Source: Buchnera aphidicola (Sarucallis kahawaluokalani)
Lineage (GTDB): Bacteria; Pseudomonadota; Gammaproteobacteria; Enterobacterales; Enterobacteriaceae
Assembly: GCF_005080725.1 (NCBI RefSeq)
Contig: NZ_CP032999.1
Location: 151,605-215,604 of the forward strand
Length of the DNA: 64,000 bases
Direction: 5' to 3'
Below, one piece after another: positions 35,497 through 46,402 of this stretch. Position numbers and translations under genes: made by a program. Within the stretch, counting starts at the first letter, position 1, and every line of letters begins with the position of its first letter. The notes under the pieces were generated by a model that did not search any database, was not told where the DNA came from, and worked only from the letters and a program-made list of their open reading frames with translations.

Positions 35497-37584
35497 ATGT
35501 ATTATTTTTTGTATTTTTTTAATATATTATATTCTGTGTTAAAAATTAATTGGAAAACATGGGCTAGTCCAATCATAATATTTATGATATTATCTATGAT
35601 GATATTGCCTTTTCCTCCATTCTTGTTAGATATATTGTTTACTTTCAATATTACAATGTCTATCGTAGTTCTCATGGTATCATTATTTATACGAAATACT
35701 TTAGAATTTTCAGTATTTCCAACTATTTTATTACTTTCAACTTTGTTACGTCTTTCTTTAAATATTGCTTCTACGCGAATTATTCTTTTACATGGACATA
35801 CAGGATCATATGCTGCAGGAAATGTTATAAAGGCCTTTGGATATTTTTTAGTGCAAGGAAATTTCTCAGTTGGAATAATAATATTTTTGATTTTAGTGAT
35901 TATTAATTTTATTGTGATTACAAAAGGTGCGGGTCGTATTGCAGAAGTAAGTGCAAGGTTCATATTAGATAGTATGCCCGGAAAACAAATTGCCATAGAT
36001 TCAGATTTAAATTCTGGGTTAATTAATATTCAAAAAGCAAAAATACGTCGTATGAAAATTTCACAAGAAGCAAATTTTTATGGTTCTATGGATGGTGCAA
36101 GTAAATTTGTTCGAGGGGATGCTATTGCAGGTATTTTAATTATGATTGTTAATATTGTAGGTGGATTGTTTATTGGTATTATTGAACATAATATGACATT
36201 TTATAAATCTATAAAAATTTATACTTTATTAACTATTGGTGATGGATTGGTTGCACAAATTCCGGCGTTAATTATTTCAACAGCAGCAGGAGTTATTGTT
36301 ACTAGAGTGAGTTCTAATCAAAATCTGAGCGAGCAAATCATTGAACAATTTTTTTATTATCCACAAGTTTTTATATTAAGCAGTTTATTTTTAGTAATTT
36401 TTGGATTAATTCCAGGTATGCCTCATTTAATGTTTTTATTATTTTCATTTATATTAATGTTGATTTCATGTTATGTAAATTATTTTAAATATAATTCTCC
36501 CAAATCTATGATACTTAATTATACTAATCTTGATAATTTGAATTATTCTCAAGAAATGAATAATACATTGGAGAATCAATTAAGTCCAGATACTGTAGTT
36601 ACATTAGAAATAGGTTTTTTACTTCTTCAATTGATTAATATTGATAATCGTAATAATTTATTTCTTTATATCACTGAATTACGGAAAGAGTTTTCTAAGA
36701 TAATAGGTTTTTTCCCTAGTAATATTAGTATTTCTTTTAATAATCACTTATCTATGTTTGATTATCGCATTTTAGTCAATGGAATAACATATGGTACAGG
36801 GCATGTTTATTTGAATAAATTTTTAGCAATACAAACAAAATATGTTAATAAAAAATTAGGTTATCAAATTATTGATATTATACCTCAATACCCATTTATT
36901 TGGATTCAACCTCATAGATATTACGAAGCTATAGAAAATAAATATGATGTTTTGTATCCTCAATTTGTTATTATTATACATTTAAAAAATATTATGTTCC
37001 AGTGTGCGAATGATTTGTTGGGTAAGCGTGAAGTAAATCAAGTGTTAGAGTTAATGTCTATAAAATTTCCTAAATTAACTGAAGAATTAGTTCCAAAAAT
37101 TATGAGTATAAATTTATTTCAAAAAATATTATACAATTTATTGTTGGAACATATTCCTATCTGTGATATGTATACTATTATGTATACTTTAATTAAATAT
37201 GGTTTAATATATAAAAATATTGATGAATTAATTAGTTTTGTACGTTTATCTTTAAAAAAATTAATTAATCAACATTTTTTTTGTGATGTAGATAATGTAT
37301 ATGTAATTGGATTAGATCCAGAATTTGAAAATCTATTACTTAAAAACATGCATTCTAGTAAAAATTTTTTTGATCCTATGAATGATAAATTTTTAAATAG
37401 CATACGTCGGGCAATTAAAAAACAGAAGGATTTTTGCGCTCCTTTAATTATATTGGTGAAACATATCATACGTACATTTGCATCATCTTTTTTTCGAAAG
37501 TATAATTCAGAATTAATCATATTGTCTGATTTGGAAATATCACACGCTAAAAAAATAGTATTTACTAGCTTGATTGAATATTAG
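35497..37584 (+). CDS. flhA: Flagellar export protein FlhA
   Basis: FlhA is the large export-gate protein with an N-terminal membrane domain and a C-terminal cytoplasmic domain that forms the nonameric docking ring. The 695 residues match E. coli (692). The first 320 residues hold about eight membrane segments, with the conserved FTFNITMSIVVLM, TLLRLSLNIASTR, ITKGAGRIAEVSARF and FYGSMDGASKFVRGDAIAG. The cytoplasmic part (about 345-695) is much more diverged but full length. It follows flhB by 195 bases and converges with argS with 16 bases between. In Buchnera flagellar bodies without filaments are thought to serve protein export. Confidence 0.96.
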   Translation: MYYFLYFFNILYSVLKINWKTWASPIIIFMILSMMILPFPPFLLDILFTFNITMSIVVLMVSLFIRNTLEFSVFPTILLLSTLLRLSLNIASTRIILLHGHTGSYAAGNVIKAFGYFLVQGNFSVGIIIFLILVIINFIVITKGAGRIAEVSARFILDSMPGKQIAIDSDLNSGLINIQKAKIRRMKISQEANFYGSMDGASKFVRGDAIAGILIMIVNIVGGLFIGIIEHNMTFYKSIKIYTLLTIGDGLVAQIPALIISTAAGVIVTRVSSNQNLSEQIIEQFFYYPQVFILSSLFLVIFGLIPGMPHLMFLLFSFILMLISCYVNYFKYNSPKSMILNYTNLDNLNYSQEMNNTLENQLSPDTVVTLEIGFLLLQLINIDNRNNLFLYITELRKEFSKIIGFFPSNISISFNNHLSMFDYRILVNGITYGTGHVYLNKFLAIQTKYVNKKLGYQIIDIIPQYPFIWIQPHRYYEAIENKYDVLYPQFVIIIHLKNIMFQCANDLLGKREVNQVLELMSIKFPKLTEELVPKIMSINLFQKILYNLLLEHIPICDMYTIMYTLIKYGLIYKNIDELISFVRLSLKKLINQHFFCDVDNVYVIGLDPEFENLLLKNMHSSKNFFDPMNDKFLNSIRRAIKKQKDFCAPLIILVKHIIRTFASSFFRKYNSELIILSDLEISHAKKIVFTSLIEY

Positions 37585-37600
37585 AAATATTTGTATAATT

Positions 37601-39337
37601 TTACATACATTTTATAGTGTAAATTCCTAGCAATTTTAATCCTAATTTAATTGTTTTTGCTACTAAAAACGATAGTTTTAATCGACTTTTCTGAATATTA
37701 ATTTTTTTAGCATGATTAATAGAGTATTTTTCATAAAAAATAGAAAATAAAGAAGATAGTTTGAATAAATATAAACATAATATGTGTGGTGTTCCATTTT
37801 TTTTTATTTTTTTAATTATTTCAACGAATTGTAGTAGTTGAATAGATAAATTAATTTCAATATCTGTTGTTAATATAACAGGATTATATATTTTCTGTGG
37901 AGAGAATTTTGATTTTTTTATAATGGATTGAATTCTAGTATATGTATATTGTATATAAAGTGCTGTATTACCATGGAAAGATAACATATTATCCCAATCA
38001 AATATGTAATTTTTTTTTCGATTTTTAGAAAGATCAAAATATTTAATTGCACTAATTCCAATTATTTTTGCTAAATGTAATATTTTATTTTTTTTTAAAT
38101 TTGGATTTTTAGATTTTATAATTTTCTTTGATCTTTCTATTGCCTCTTTGATTAATTCATATAATTTAATTAATTGGCCATTTCTAGTTTTAAATGGTTT
38201 GTTTTCTTTATTTAGAATCATTCCAAAAGTATGATGTTCTAAGGGAAAATTTTTTGGTATATATTTTGCTTGTTTTGCAATAGATAAAATTTGAGTAAAA
38301 TGCTGTTTTTGTCTAATATCTGTGTAGTATATTATTTTATCTGCATGTAGTTTTTCAATACGATATTTCAAACATGCTAAATCAATAGTAGTATATAAAA
38401 ATATATTATTTTTTTTTTGAATAATGACTCCCATGGGTTGCCCGTGTTTATTCTTTATATGTTTTAGATATATAATTGTGTTTCCATCTTTTTTTTTTGC
38501 AATATTTTTATTTTTTAAATCTAATATCATTTTTGGTAATAACTTAATATAGAAACTTTCTCCAAAAATATGTTTATTTTTCAATGTTACATTGAGTAAG
38601 TTGTATATTTTTTGATTAGCTTGTATTGTAGTTTGTATTATTTTTTTCCATATATTAATATATATATTATCATTTTGATGTAATTTAATTAGACATTGGT
38701 TTACTTCTTCTTGAAAAATTTTACTTTTTTCGTATAGTTTTTTTGATTTTTGATAAATTTTTTCTAAATTTTTTAATGATAAATTCATATTTTCATATTT
38801 TTTATATTTGGTATTTAAAAATGCTATTAACATACCAAATTGCAACCCCCAATCACCAATATGATTAATACGTATTACATGATGTCCTAAAAATTCCAAT
38901 GTACGTGCCATAACATCTCCTAAAATTGTTGAACGTAAATGTCCTACATGCATTTCTTTAGCCATATTTGGAGATGAATAATCTATAATGATATTTTTTT
39001 TTTTTTTTTCTTTTATAATTCCTAATCTATGAGAATATATTATTTTTTCAATGTTTTCTGATAACCATTGACTATGTAAAAAAATATTAATAAAGCCTGG
39101 ATTAGAATATTTTATTTTTTTATATATAATATGGTTTTTCATAGATAATATGATTTTTTGAGACAATATTTTTATATCATAATGCAATATTTTACAAACA
39201 TTCATGATACCATTAATTTGATAGTGTCCAATTTTAGATTTTGAGCTAATTTTGATATGATGTGTATATTCTTTTGGTATATTTATATTTGTAAGGATTT
39301 CATGAATTGATTTTTTTAATACTTTTTTGATATGCAT
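37601..39337 (-). CDS. argS: Arginyl-tRNA synthetase
   Basis: ArgS charges tRNA-Arg (class I). The 578 residues match E. coli (577). The HIGH-type motif is MHVGHLRSTILGD after DYSSPNMAKE, followed by RINHIGDWGLQFGM. The C-terminal anticodon domain contains NTALYIQYTYTRI. A 16-base A-run (38994-39009 on the minus strand) codes for the lysines just before NIIIDYSSPN and is in frame. The gene is convergent with flhA and divergent from the rRNA promoter region. Confidence 0.97.
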   Translation of the reverse strand: MHIKKVLKKSIHEILTNINIPKEYTHHIKISSKSKIGHYQINGIMNVCKILHYDIKILSQKIILSMKNHIIYKKIKYSNPGFINIFLHSQWLSENIEKIIYSHRLGIIKEKKKKNIIIDYSSPNMAKEMHVGHLRSTILGDVMARTLEFLGHHVIRINHIGDWGLQFGMLIAFLNTKYKKYENMNLSLKNLEKIYQKSKKLYEKSKIFQEEVNQCLIKLHQNDNIYINIWKKIIQTTIQANQKIYNLLNVTLKNKHIFGESFYIKLLPKMILDLKNKNIAKKKDGNTIIYLKHIKNKHGQPMGVIIQKKNNIFLYTTIDLACLKYRIEKLHADKIIYYTDIRQKQHFTQILSIAKQAKYIPKNFPLEHHTFGMILNKENKPFKTRNGQLIKLYELIKEAIERSKKIIKSKNPNLKKNKILHLAKIIGISAIKYFDLSKNRKKNYIFDWDNMLSFHGNTALYIQYTYTRIQSIIKKSKFSPQKIYNPVILTTDIEINLSIQLLQFVEIIKKIKKNGTPHILCLYLFKLSSLFSIFYEKYSINHAKKINIQKSRLKLSFLVAKTIKLGLKLLGIYTIKCM

Positions 39338-39497
39338 GTTTTATTATTACCTATTTTTAATAAATTAGTTGTAATAAATGTAATAAAATACTATACTATA
39401 TTAATGTAAACAATTAATATTTATTACTATTGAAATATTTTTATAAATTGTAAAATATATTATTTTTTATATAAATATAAAAAAAATAATAAATATA

Positions 39498-39681
39498 TTG
39501 ACATATTTTTTAAATCATGTAGTATATAGTTTAGAACTTCATGAAATACGCTCTTTAAAAATTAATCAAATAATTAGTGTGGGCACAAAATAAATTAATT
39601 GCCGAATATAATTTTATTAATATTTTTTAATAAAATAAAGATTTTAGGCTTTAACCTGTTATTTCAAAAATAGCAGATATT
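39498..39681 (+). promoter_or_regulatory. 16S rRNA promoter, boxA-like antitermination site and leader hairpins
   Basis: The 344-base gap from argS to the 16S gene holds the rRNA promoter. A consensus -35 TTGACA lies at 39498-39503, with a -10-like TAGTATAT at 39520-39527 (spacer 16-18). Then follows CGCTCTTTAAAAATT (39549-39563), which resembles the rrn leader boxA TGCTCTTTAACA, and GTGTGGGCAC (39578 onwards), also as in E. coli rrn leaders. Two hairpins follow: ATTTTATTAA/TTAATAAAAT (39611-39620 with 39627-39636), and CTGTTATTT/AAATAGCAG (39656-39664 with 39668-39676), the latter ending 5 bases before the mature 16S end. Bases 39338-39497 show nothing else I can identify. Confidence 0.75.
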
Positions 39682-41236
<1,555 letters not shown>

Positions 41237-41303
41237 CATTAAATTGCATATTAATTTTTTGATGTGCTCACATTGATTATTTGATACTCACAGCTTAAAT
41301 AAT

Positions 41304-41377
<74 letters not shown>

Positions 41378-41388
41378 TAAAAATAATA

Positions 41389-41461
41389 GGGGCTGTAGCT
41401 CAGCTGGGAGAGCGCCTGCCTTGCACGCAGGAGGTCAGCGGTTCAATCCCGCTTAGCTCCA
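41389..41461 (+). tRNA. alaT: tRNA-Ala (anticodon TGC)
   Basis: The 73-base cloverleaf starts GGGGCTG (41389) and ends TAGCTCC plus discriminator A (41461). The anticodon TGC lies at 41422-41424 between CCTGC and GCAGG; the G3-U70 identity pair of tRNA-Ala is formed (G41391 with T41458). CCA is not encoded. It follows tRNA-Ile by 11 bases, the enterobacterial rrn spacer order, but dnaQ comes next instead of 23S. Confidence 0.97.
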
Positions 41462-41483
41462 AGTATTGAATGAAATTACCCTT

Positions 41484-42209
41484 ATGAATAATATACTTCA
41501 AAGAAAAATTGCTCTTGATATAGAGACAACAGGATTCAATCGTACAGGTCTCATTTATTCCGGTCATAAAATTATAGAAATTGGAGCAGTAGAAATCATC
41601 AATAGAAAATTGACAGGAAATAACTTTCATGTATATTTAAATCCGGGTAGAGAAATTGATATACAAGCATTTAAGATACATGGCATATCAAGTAAATTTC
41701 TGAAAGATAAACCAAAATTTTCAGATGTATATTTAGATTTTATAAAATATATTAAAGATTCTATCGTTATTGCTCACAATTCAGACTTTGATATATCTTT
41801 TTTAAATCATGAAATAAAAAATATAAATTATAAATTCAAAAGTATTGCTTCTTATTGTAAAATTATAGATACTTTAAAGATTGCCAGAAAAATATTTCCA
41901 GGAAAAAAAAACAATTTAGATGCATTATGCAATAGATATAAAATGAATTCGATTGGTAGGAATTTACACAGTGCTATTACTGATGCTAATATTTTAGCAA
42001 AGATATATCTTAGAATGACAACTGTACAAAAAGTCATTGATTTAGATAACTTAATATTAAAAAATAATAATTTAGTACTTCAAGATGTTACTGAAAATTC
42101 TAATTCTTTAAGAATTTTAAAAGCTTCAAAAATTGAACAAAAGGAGCACAGAAATTATTTGAAAAATATAGGTCAAAAAAAAATTCTATGGATGGATAAA
42201 AAATTCTAA
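41484..42209 (+). CDS. dnaQ: DNA polymerase III epsilon subunit (proofreading 3'-5' exonuclease)
   Basis: DnaQ proofreads for DnaE. The 241 residues match E. coli (243). All DEDDh exonuclease residues are present at E. coli positions: D12 and E14 (LDIETTG), D103 (SDFDISF), H162 and D167 (LHSAITDA). The C-terminal tail that binds DnaE is diverged but full length. I chose ATG 41484 by alignment; no Shine-Dalgarno is visible, and a TTG at 41466 lies only 5 bases after tRNA-Ala. With 22 bases to the tRNA, the gene probably depends on the rRNA promoter and on release by tRNA processing (inference). tRNA-Asp follows, as in E. coli. Confidence 0.96.
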   Translation: MNNILQRKIALDIETTGFNRTGLIYSGHKIIEIGAVEIINRKLTGNNFHVYLNPGREIDIQAFKIHGISSKFLKDKPKFSDVYLDFIKYIKDSIVIAHNSDFDISFLNHEIKNINYKFKSIASYCKIIDTLKIARKIFPGKKNNLDALCNRYKMNSIGRNLHSAITDANILAKIYLRMTTVQKVIDLDNLILKNNNLVLQDVTENSNSLRILKASKIEQKEHRNYLKNIGQKKILWMDKKF

Positions 42210-42228
42210 TTTATAAGTATTTTATTTT

Positions 42229-42302
42229 GGTGCGGTAGTTCAGCTGGTTAGAATATTGGCTTGTCACGCCAGAGGTCACGGGTTCGAATCCCGTCCGCAC
42301 CG
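42229..42302 (+). tRNA. aspV: tRNA-Asp (anticodon GTC)
   Basis: The 74-base cloverleaf has acceptor arms GGTGCGG (42229-42235) and CCGCACC (42295-42301) with discriminator G. The anticodon GTC is at 42263-42265, and the T arm is CGGGTTCGAATCCCG. CCA is not encoded. The dnaQ-tRNA-Asp pairing is conserved with E. coli (dnaQ-aspV). Confidence 0.97.
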
Positions 42303-42425
42303 TATTTTATTATCGATATTATTTTATTAAATAATATATAATTAAATTACTATATAAAAATATTTTTATAATACTAATTTAATTTTATTTTCATTTATCA
42401 TTTTTAAAACATCGACAAAGTTTCT

Positions 42426-42896
42426 ATGAATAGGAAACATATTGTTACATGGGACATGCTTCAAATATATACTAAAAAATTGGCTCATCGAGTCATGGGA
42501 ATTAAGAAGTGGGAAAATATTATAGCAGTAACTAGAGGAGGATTAGTTCCCGCGGCGTTATTAGCAAGAGAATTAAGTATTCGTTACGTAGATACTATTT
42601 GTATATCGAGTTACAATTATAATTTCTTAAAAAAAATTAAATTAATTAAAAAATCAAATTTAACCGAAGAAAATCTATTAATTATAGATGATTTAGTTGA
42701 TACAGGTGGCACAGCCAGGTTAATTAGAAAAATATATCCAAAAGCGTATTTTGTAACAATTTTTGCAAAACCTAAAGGGCGAAAATTAGTTGATAATTAC
42801 ATTATCGATATCCCGCAAAATGTATGGATTGAGCAACCATGGGATATGGCTGTATCTTACATTGCTCCTTTAATTAAGGAATCTAAAATTTTGTAG
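42426..42896 (+). CDS. gpt: Xanthine-guanine phosphoribosyltransferase
   Basis: Gpt salvages guanine, xanthine and (weakly) hypoxanthine to nucleotides with PRPP. The 156 residues match E. coli Gpt (152). The PRPP motif is [33 protein letters not shown] and [14 protein letters not shown] are diagnostic of Gpt rather than Hpt. It is followed by grpE 68 bases downstream. With guaC and purB it supports purine exchange with the host cell (inference). Confidence 0.96.
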   Translation: MNRKHIVTWDMLQIYTKKLAHRVMGIKKWENIIAVTRGGLVPAALLARELSIRYVDTICISSYNYNFLKKIKLIKKSNLTEENLLIIDDLVDTGGTARLIRKIYPKAYFVTIFAKPKGRKLVDNYIIDIPQNVWIEQPWDMAVSYIAPLIKESKIL

Positions 42897-42964
42897 TTTT
42901 ATTTACAGTAAATAAATTATTAAAATTTAAAAATATACTTAATATAAAAGATGTTAAAAATATT

Positions 42965-43429
42965 ATGAAAAAAACAATTGATGAATTAAAAAATATTATA
43001 TCAGATGAAGAAAAAGAAATTTCTTTTATTGAACAATTATCTCAAAAAAATATAAATATTTTGTTAAATAGAATAAAAAAAGATGTGCATAATGCTAATA
43101 AATATGCTTTATCAAATATTATAATTTCTATTTTAAATGATATTGATAATATAGAAAAAGCTATTGATTTATCCAGTTCTAATAAAAATTTACTTCCTGT
43201 GTTAGTAGAATTAAATAATATTTTAAAATTATTTAATAAATTGCTTAAAAAAAATAATGTGACAATAATTAATGAATCTAACATTATTTTTAATCCAAAT
43301 ATACATCAAGCAATAGCTATCTCAGAATCTGAACAAATTAAGTCAAATTTTATTATTGAGGTTATGCAAAAAGGATATAAATTATATGAACGTGTTTTAC
43401 GTCCTGCTATGGTTGTAGTGGCAAAATAG
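42965..43429 (+). CDS. grpE: Nucleotide exchange factor GrpE (short form)
   Basis: GrpE is the nucleotide exchange factor of the DnaK chaperone. The 154 residues lack most of the long N-terminal coiled coil of E. coli GrpE (197) but keep the four-helix and beta-wing parts: VHNANKYALSNIIISIL, FNPNIHQAIAISESEQ and the C-terminal MQKGYKLYERVLRPAMVVVAK. Some Buchnera carry two grpE copies; only this one is in the window. The usual GrpE motif ENxRRR is missing at the N-terminal end, so the contact with DnaK's substrate domain may be reduced. Smp B follows 41 bases downstream. Confidence 0.92.
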   Translation: MKKTIDELKNIISDEEKEISFIEQLSQKNINILLNRIKKDVHNANKYALSNIIISILNDIDNIEKAIDLSSSNKNLLPVLVELNNILKLFNKLLKKNNVTIINESNIIFNPNIHQAIAISESEQIKSNFIIEVMQKGYKLYERVLRPAMVVVAK

Positions 43430-43470
43430 AAAATATGTTATAATAAAAAAAATTAATATATTGTGAAAAT

Positions 43471-43956
43471 ATGGCAATGCATAAAAGTAATTTTACTGAC
43501 AATAAATTACATATTGTTGAAAATAAAAAAGCATATTATAATTTTTTTATTGAAAAAAAAATTGAATCAGGTTTAATTTTAAAAGGATGGGAGGTAAAAT
43601 CTATCCGAGAAAAAAAAATAGATATTAGTAATGGCTATTTATCTTTTAAAGATAATGAAATATATTTAGTTGGAATAAATATACAACCTTATACACAGAG
43701 TTATTATTCAGAAATATATCAATACCAACGTAACATAAAAGTGTTATTAACAAAAAAAGAAATACATTATTTATATGGTAAATATAAAATAAAAGGTTAT
43801 ACATTGATAGCACTGAATTTATATTGGAAAAAAGCTTGGTGTAAGCTAACAATAGCAATTGGTAAAGGAAAATCTAAACAAGATAAACGACTAAATATAA
43901 AAAATAGGCAATGGAATATACAAAAACAAATAATAACGAAAAGAATATTTAAATAA
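43471..43956 (+). CDS. smpB: SsrA-binding protein SmpB
   Basis: SmpB binds tmRNA for rescue of stalled ribosomes. The 161 residues match E. coli (160): ENKKAYYNFFIEKKIESGLILKGWE in two parts, GWEVKSIREKKI, QPYTQ, the OB-fold stretch and the Lys-rich tail starting GKGKSKQDKR. This service is relevant here, because slippage at poly-A tracts makes frame-broken messages (inference). No tmRNA gene is found in the following 45 bases, unlike the E. coli smpB-ssrA pair. Confidence 0.96.
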   Translation: MAMHKSNFTDNKLHIVENKKAYYNFFIEKKIESGLILKGWEVKSIREKKIDISNGYLSFKDNEIYLVGINIQPYTQSYYSEIYQYQRNIKVLLTKKEIHYLYGKYKIKGYTLIALNLYWKKAWCKLTIAIGKGKSKQDKRLNIKNRQWNIQKQIITKRIFK

Positions 43957-44001
43957 TTTACTTAAAAATATTATAATATTAACATTTTATACTTTTTTTT
44001 T

Positions 44002-44466
44002 ATGGATAAAGTTTTGGGTAAAAAAGACTACATCTGGATGCAGTATGCATTAATGCTAGCATATGTAGCAAAAAAAAATGGAGAAGTTCCTGTAGGAGCT
44101 ATTTTAGTATTTAATGATTATATTATTGGCACTGGTTTTAATTGTTCTATTAAAAATAATGATCCAACAGCCCATGCTGAAATGATTGCATTAAAGGAAG
44201 GTGGAAAAATTTTAAAAAATTACAGATTATATAATACGACATTATACATAACATTAGAACCATGCCTTATGTGTTTAGGAGCTATTATACACAGCCGTAT
44301 TTCGAGGTTGGTATTAGGTACAAAATATCAATTTAAAACTAATAAAATATATAATACAAATAATATTTTTACAAACCTAAAAAATAGAATTCAAATTGAT
44401 GAATTAATAAATTGTCGCGTATATACTGATTTAATAAAAAATTTTTTTAAAAATAAAAGGTGTTAA
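44002..44466 (+). CDS. tadA: tRNA-specific adenosine deaminase
   Basis: TadA converts A34 to inosine in tRNA-Arg(ACG). The 154 residues carry the zinc and catalytic residues H58 and E60 (TAHAEM) and C88/C91 (LEPCLMC). The N-terminal WMQYALMLAYVAKKNGEVPVGA and the motif HSRISRLVLGTK are typical. E. coli TadA has 167 residues. It converges with acpS with only 14 bases between stops. Confidence 0.96.
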   Translation: MDKVLGKKDYIWMQYALMLAYVAKKNGEVPVGAILVFNDYIIGTGFNCSIKNNDPTAHAEMIALKEGGKILKNYRLYNTTLYITLEPCLMCLGAIIHSRISRLVLGTKYQFKTNKIYNTNNIFTNLKNRIQIDELINCRVYTDLIKNFFKNKRC

Positions 44467-44480
44467 ATTGATTTTATAAA

Positions 44481-44864
44481 TTAATTATTTTCTAAAATAA
44501 CTACAGAAAAGACGTATTTTTTTTCATCACTAATACTTACATGAATTGACTTGATATTATATTTTATAAGCATATTTCGAGCTTGTTTTAAAAAAACAAG
44601 CTGTGGTTTACCAAAAATGTTATGTAATAATTCAAAGTTTTTCATTTTTATTTTATATCTTAAACCAATGCCTAAAGCTTTTGATAACGCTTCTTTTACA
44701 ACGAATCTTTTTGCAATAAAATTTATTTTATCATTTATGTCATTTAATTTTTTTAATTCATTTTCTGACAATATTCTTTTTGCAAATTTGTTTCCAAAAA
44801 TACTAACTATTTTTTTTATTCGTTTGAAACAAATAATATCGCACCCAATTCCTATAATTGACAT
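44481..44864 (-). CDS. acpS: Holo-[acyl-carrier-protein] synthase
   Basis: AcpS attaches 4'-phosphopantetheine from CoA to acyl carrier protein, making FabZ and FabI substrates usable. The 127 residues match E. coli (126). The Mg ligands are D9 (IGCDIICFKRI) and E58 (AKRFVVKEALSKALG). It ends the minus-strand lepA-lepB-rnc-era-acpS block; era stops 4 bases upstream of its ATG. In E. coli recO and pdxJ stand between era and acpS and are missing here. Confidence 0.95.
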   Translation of the reverse strand: MSIIGIGCDIICFKRIKKIVSIFGNKFAKRILSENELKKLNDINDKINFIAKRFVVKEALSKALGIGLRYKIKMKNFELLHNIFGKPQLVFLKQARNMLIKYNIKSIHVSISDEKKYVFSVVILENN

Positions 44865-44868
44865 TTTA

Positions 44869-45705
44869 TTATATTCTTTGTAGTTTAAATGTTAAATGTA
44901 ATTGAATATCTTTTCCTAAAAATTGACTTATATTTTTTGTAGCCAACATGTGACAAATTTTTATTTTTTTACCTTTTTTTCCGATAATTATTTTTTTATG
45001 TCTAATGTTTTTCACATATATTGTAGCATAAATTTGATATATATTATTTGTATCAATATAAAATAATTGAATTTTTATTTTGATACAGTAGGGTATTTCT
45101 TGATTTAAGAATTGTAAAAATTTTTCTCGAATAATTTCAGATATTATAAATTCTTTTGAATTTGTTGTGATTTTTTTTTTAGGAAATATATGTTTTGCCT
45201 TTGGCAAGTTTTTTGTTATTGATCTTGATAATAGGTTAATATTTTTTGCATATTTTGCAGATATTGGAATAATATCTAAAAAATTTTTTTTTTTAGATAT
45301 TAAATCAATAAATGGTAATAATGTTTTTTTATTTTTAATATGATCGATTTTATTAATGACTAAAATTGTCGGTATATGTGTTTTATTGATTTTTTCTAAA
45401 ATAATGTTTTCAATATTTCCCCAATTTATTTTATTAATAACAAAGATAATTATATTTATATAATTATTATTTTGAAGTATACTTTTTTTTTGATACGTAG
45501 GATATATTTCAATTCCTGGAGTATCAATATATATAAACTGATGTTGTATTACTGTTTTAATTCCAGTAATATTTTTTTGTGTTGTTCCTGATTTTTTTGA
45601 AATTATAGAAATTTTTTTATCAATTAGTTGATTTAAAATAGTTGATTTACCAACGTTCGTTCTTCCTATAATTCCAATGTATCCACAATAGGTATTTTTT
45701 TTCAT
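44869..45705 (-). CDS. era: GTPase Era
   Basis: Era is a GTPase that binds the 3' end of 16S rRNA and assists 30S maturation. The 278 residues are shorter than E. coli (301). The P-loop is GRTNVGKST (14-22), followed by DTPGIE and NKID. A KH RNA-binding domain is at the C-terminus with [10 protein letters not shown]. Its ATG overlaps the rnc stop by four bases (ATGA at 45705-45702), indicating translational coupling, as in E. coli. Confidence 0.95.
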   Translation of the reverse strand: MKKNTYCGYIGIIGRTNVGKSTILNQLIDKKISIISKKSGTTQKNITGIKTVIQHQFIYIDTPGIEIYPTYQKKSILQNNNYINIIIFVINKINWGNIENIILEKINKTHIPTILVINKIDHIKNKKTLLPFIDLISKKKNFLDIIPISAKYAKNINLLSRSITKNLPKAKHIFPKKKITTNSKEFIISEIIREKFLQFLNQEIPYCIKIKIQLFYIDTNNIYQIYATIYVKNIRHKKIIIGKKGKKIKICHMLATKNISQFLGKDIQLHLTFKLQRI

Positions 45706-46382
45706 TTTATACCTAATGTTATTAAAGCGGCAAGTGCAGCATTTTTTTCAGCTTTTCTTTTACTAGACCCAAAACCTATAACACTATATTTCATATTTAA
45801 TATGTTACATTGTATTGTAAATAATTGATTGTGTGTTTCTCCATACACCTGTATTATAATATATTCTGGTAGAGAAAAATTTTTTGATTGTAAATATTCT
45901 TGTAATCTAGTTTTTGCATCTTTTTTTGTATTTTTTGGATTAATTTTGTTTAGTCTTGATGCGTACCATAATAATATTAGTTTATTGATAGTTAATATAT
46001 TACTATCTAAAAAAATACCTCCAATTAGAGCTTCAATTGCGTTAGCTAAAATTGATTTTCTTTGTGCACCTCCGCTTTTAATTTCTCCTGGTCCTAATGT
46101 TAAATATCTTCCTAATTGAAATTCATTTGCGATTTTTGATAAAGTTTTTCCCCGGACTAATTTTGCACGCATTCTACTCATATCACCTTCATTAATATCT
46201 GGAAAATTTTTATATAATGCATGTGAAATAACAAAATTTAAAATTGAATCTCCTAAAAATTCTAATCGTTCATTATGTTGGTTACCTGCACTACAATGTG
46301 TTAAAGCTCGTTTTAAAATTTTTTTATTTTTAAAAGAATATCCAATGATTTTTTGTAACTTTTGTATCACAATATAATTCAT
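45702..46382 (-). CDS. rnc: Ribonuclease III, Asn at metal-ligand position 114
   Basis: RNase III cuts double-stranded RNA, including the rRNA precursor. The 226 residues equal E. coli. The signature [10 protein letters not shown] gives E38, E41 and D45; E65 and E117 are also present. Residue 114, aspartate in E. coli (ILADTVE), is asparagine here (ILANAIE). The double-stranded-RNA-binding domain fills about 155-226 with [12 protein letters not shown]. The gene lies between lepB and era as in E. coli. Confidence 0.96.
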   Translation of the reverse strand: MNYIVIQKLQKIIGYSFKNKKILKRALTHCSAGNQHNERLEFLGDSILNFVISHALYKNFPDINEGDMSRMRAKLVRGKTLSKIANEFQLGRYLTLGPGEIKSGGAQRKSILANAIEALIGGIFLDSNILTINKLILLWYASRLNKINPKNTKKDAKTRLQEYLQSKNFSLPEYIIIQVYGETHNQLFTIQCNILNMKYSVIGFGSSKRKAEKNAALAALITLGIK

Positions 46383-46402
46383 ATTTATTTAAATGTTTAG
46401 AT

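Noticed and set aside
35502-35996. 164-codon open frame on the minus strand inside flhA
   Set aside because: It is fully antisense to conserved FlhA membrane-domain sequence and has no family resemblance.
43957-44001. tmRNA (ssrA) next to smpB, as in E. coli
   Set aside because: Only 45 bases separate smpB and tadA, too short for tmRNA, and no tRNA-like acceptor arm is present.
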